A stretch of DNA of 5,244 nucleotides, taken from positions 1 through 5,244 of the forward strand of contig JANMQK010000212.1 of NCBI GenBank assembly GCA_031370485.1, read 5' to 3'. Shown here piece by piece: positions 5,221-5,244 of this stretch. Each line of letters opens with the position of its first letter. Position 1 is the stretch's first letter. The DNA is from JANMQK01 sp031370485 (GTDB lineage: Bacteria > Acidobacteriota > Polarisedimenticolia > Gp22-AA2). The notes beneath the pieces are model-generated. The model saw only the letters and a list, made by a program, of their open reading frames with translations. It was not told where the DNA came from and did not search any database. The position numbers and the translations under genes are program-made.

Positions 5221-5244
5221 CGCGCCATGGGTGAATGTGCTGGC

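Larger units (their letters stand above)
4980..5244. other. Gene-free, repeat-rich GC-extreme stretch upstream of yggS
   Basis: No reading frame here, on either strand, gives a recognisable protein; the open frames translate to Arg/Pro/Ala/Gly-rich low-complexity sequence typical of non-coding GC-rich DNA. Apart from the direct repeat and the inverted repeat listed separately, the only other feature is a TTTTT run at 5141-5145, not preceded by a convincing adjacent terminator stem. No RNA gene is recognisable. The stretch could be long intergenic DNA, part of a dispersed repeat family, or low-quality assembly near a contig edge. Confidence 0.5.

Overview
The window is GC-rich bacterial chromosome carrying six protein genes, mostly housekeeping and catabolic. 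The codon-position bias, the mix of genes and the cyclodeaminase next to hutI would fit an uncultured Acidobacteriota-like or other deep-branching GC-rich lineage. That placement is an inference from gene content only and is not secure. I saw no rRNA, tRNA, CRISPR array, transposase, phage gene or defence gene.

Left part, plus strand (1-1566): the 3' end of lepA (elongation factor 4), then lepB (signal peptidase I) after a 58 bp gap, the classic lepA-lepB pair. Next comes a small single-pass membrane protein resembling the DUF4845 proteins that follow lepB in many Proteobacteria. It has its own clear sigma70-type promoter.

Right part, minus strand (1577-4943), read right to left: yggS (PLP-binding protein) and divIVA (polar/septal coiled-coil protein) overlap by 4 bp and form a compact cell-envelope/division operon. 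They are followed by hutI (imidazolonepropionase, histidine degradation) and a stand-alone cyclodeaminase/cyclohydrolase of folate one-carbon metabolism. The last two fit one pathway: HutI makes formiminoglutamate, and the cyclodeaminase family handles the formimino group once it is on tetrahydrofolate. The two strands converge at 1567-1576, with only 10 bp between stop codons.

The intergenic gaps hold promoter-like elements that stand out against the GC-rich background: TTGACG-N17-TATATT, TTGACT-N17-TAAATT, TTGACA-N16-TATATT, and a lone TATAAT. Two of them (hutI and yggS) lie so close to the start codon that the mRNAs are predicted to be leaderless. One (cyclodeaminase) shows that the longest reading frame is not the real gene start.

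The right end (4980-5244) has no credible gene. It contains an imperfect 29 bp direct repeat, long G and C runs, and an 11 bp perfect inverted repeat. It may be a dispersed intergenic repeat or a poorly assembled edge. I found no convincing new multi-gene system; the most useful observations concern promoters, start sites and this repeat-rich end.
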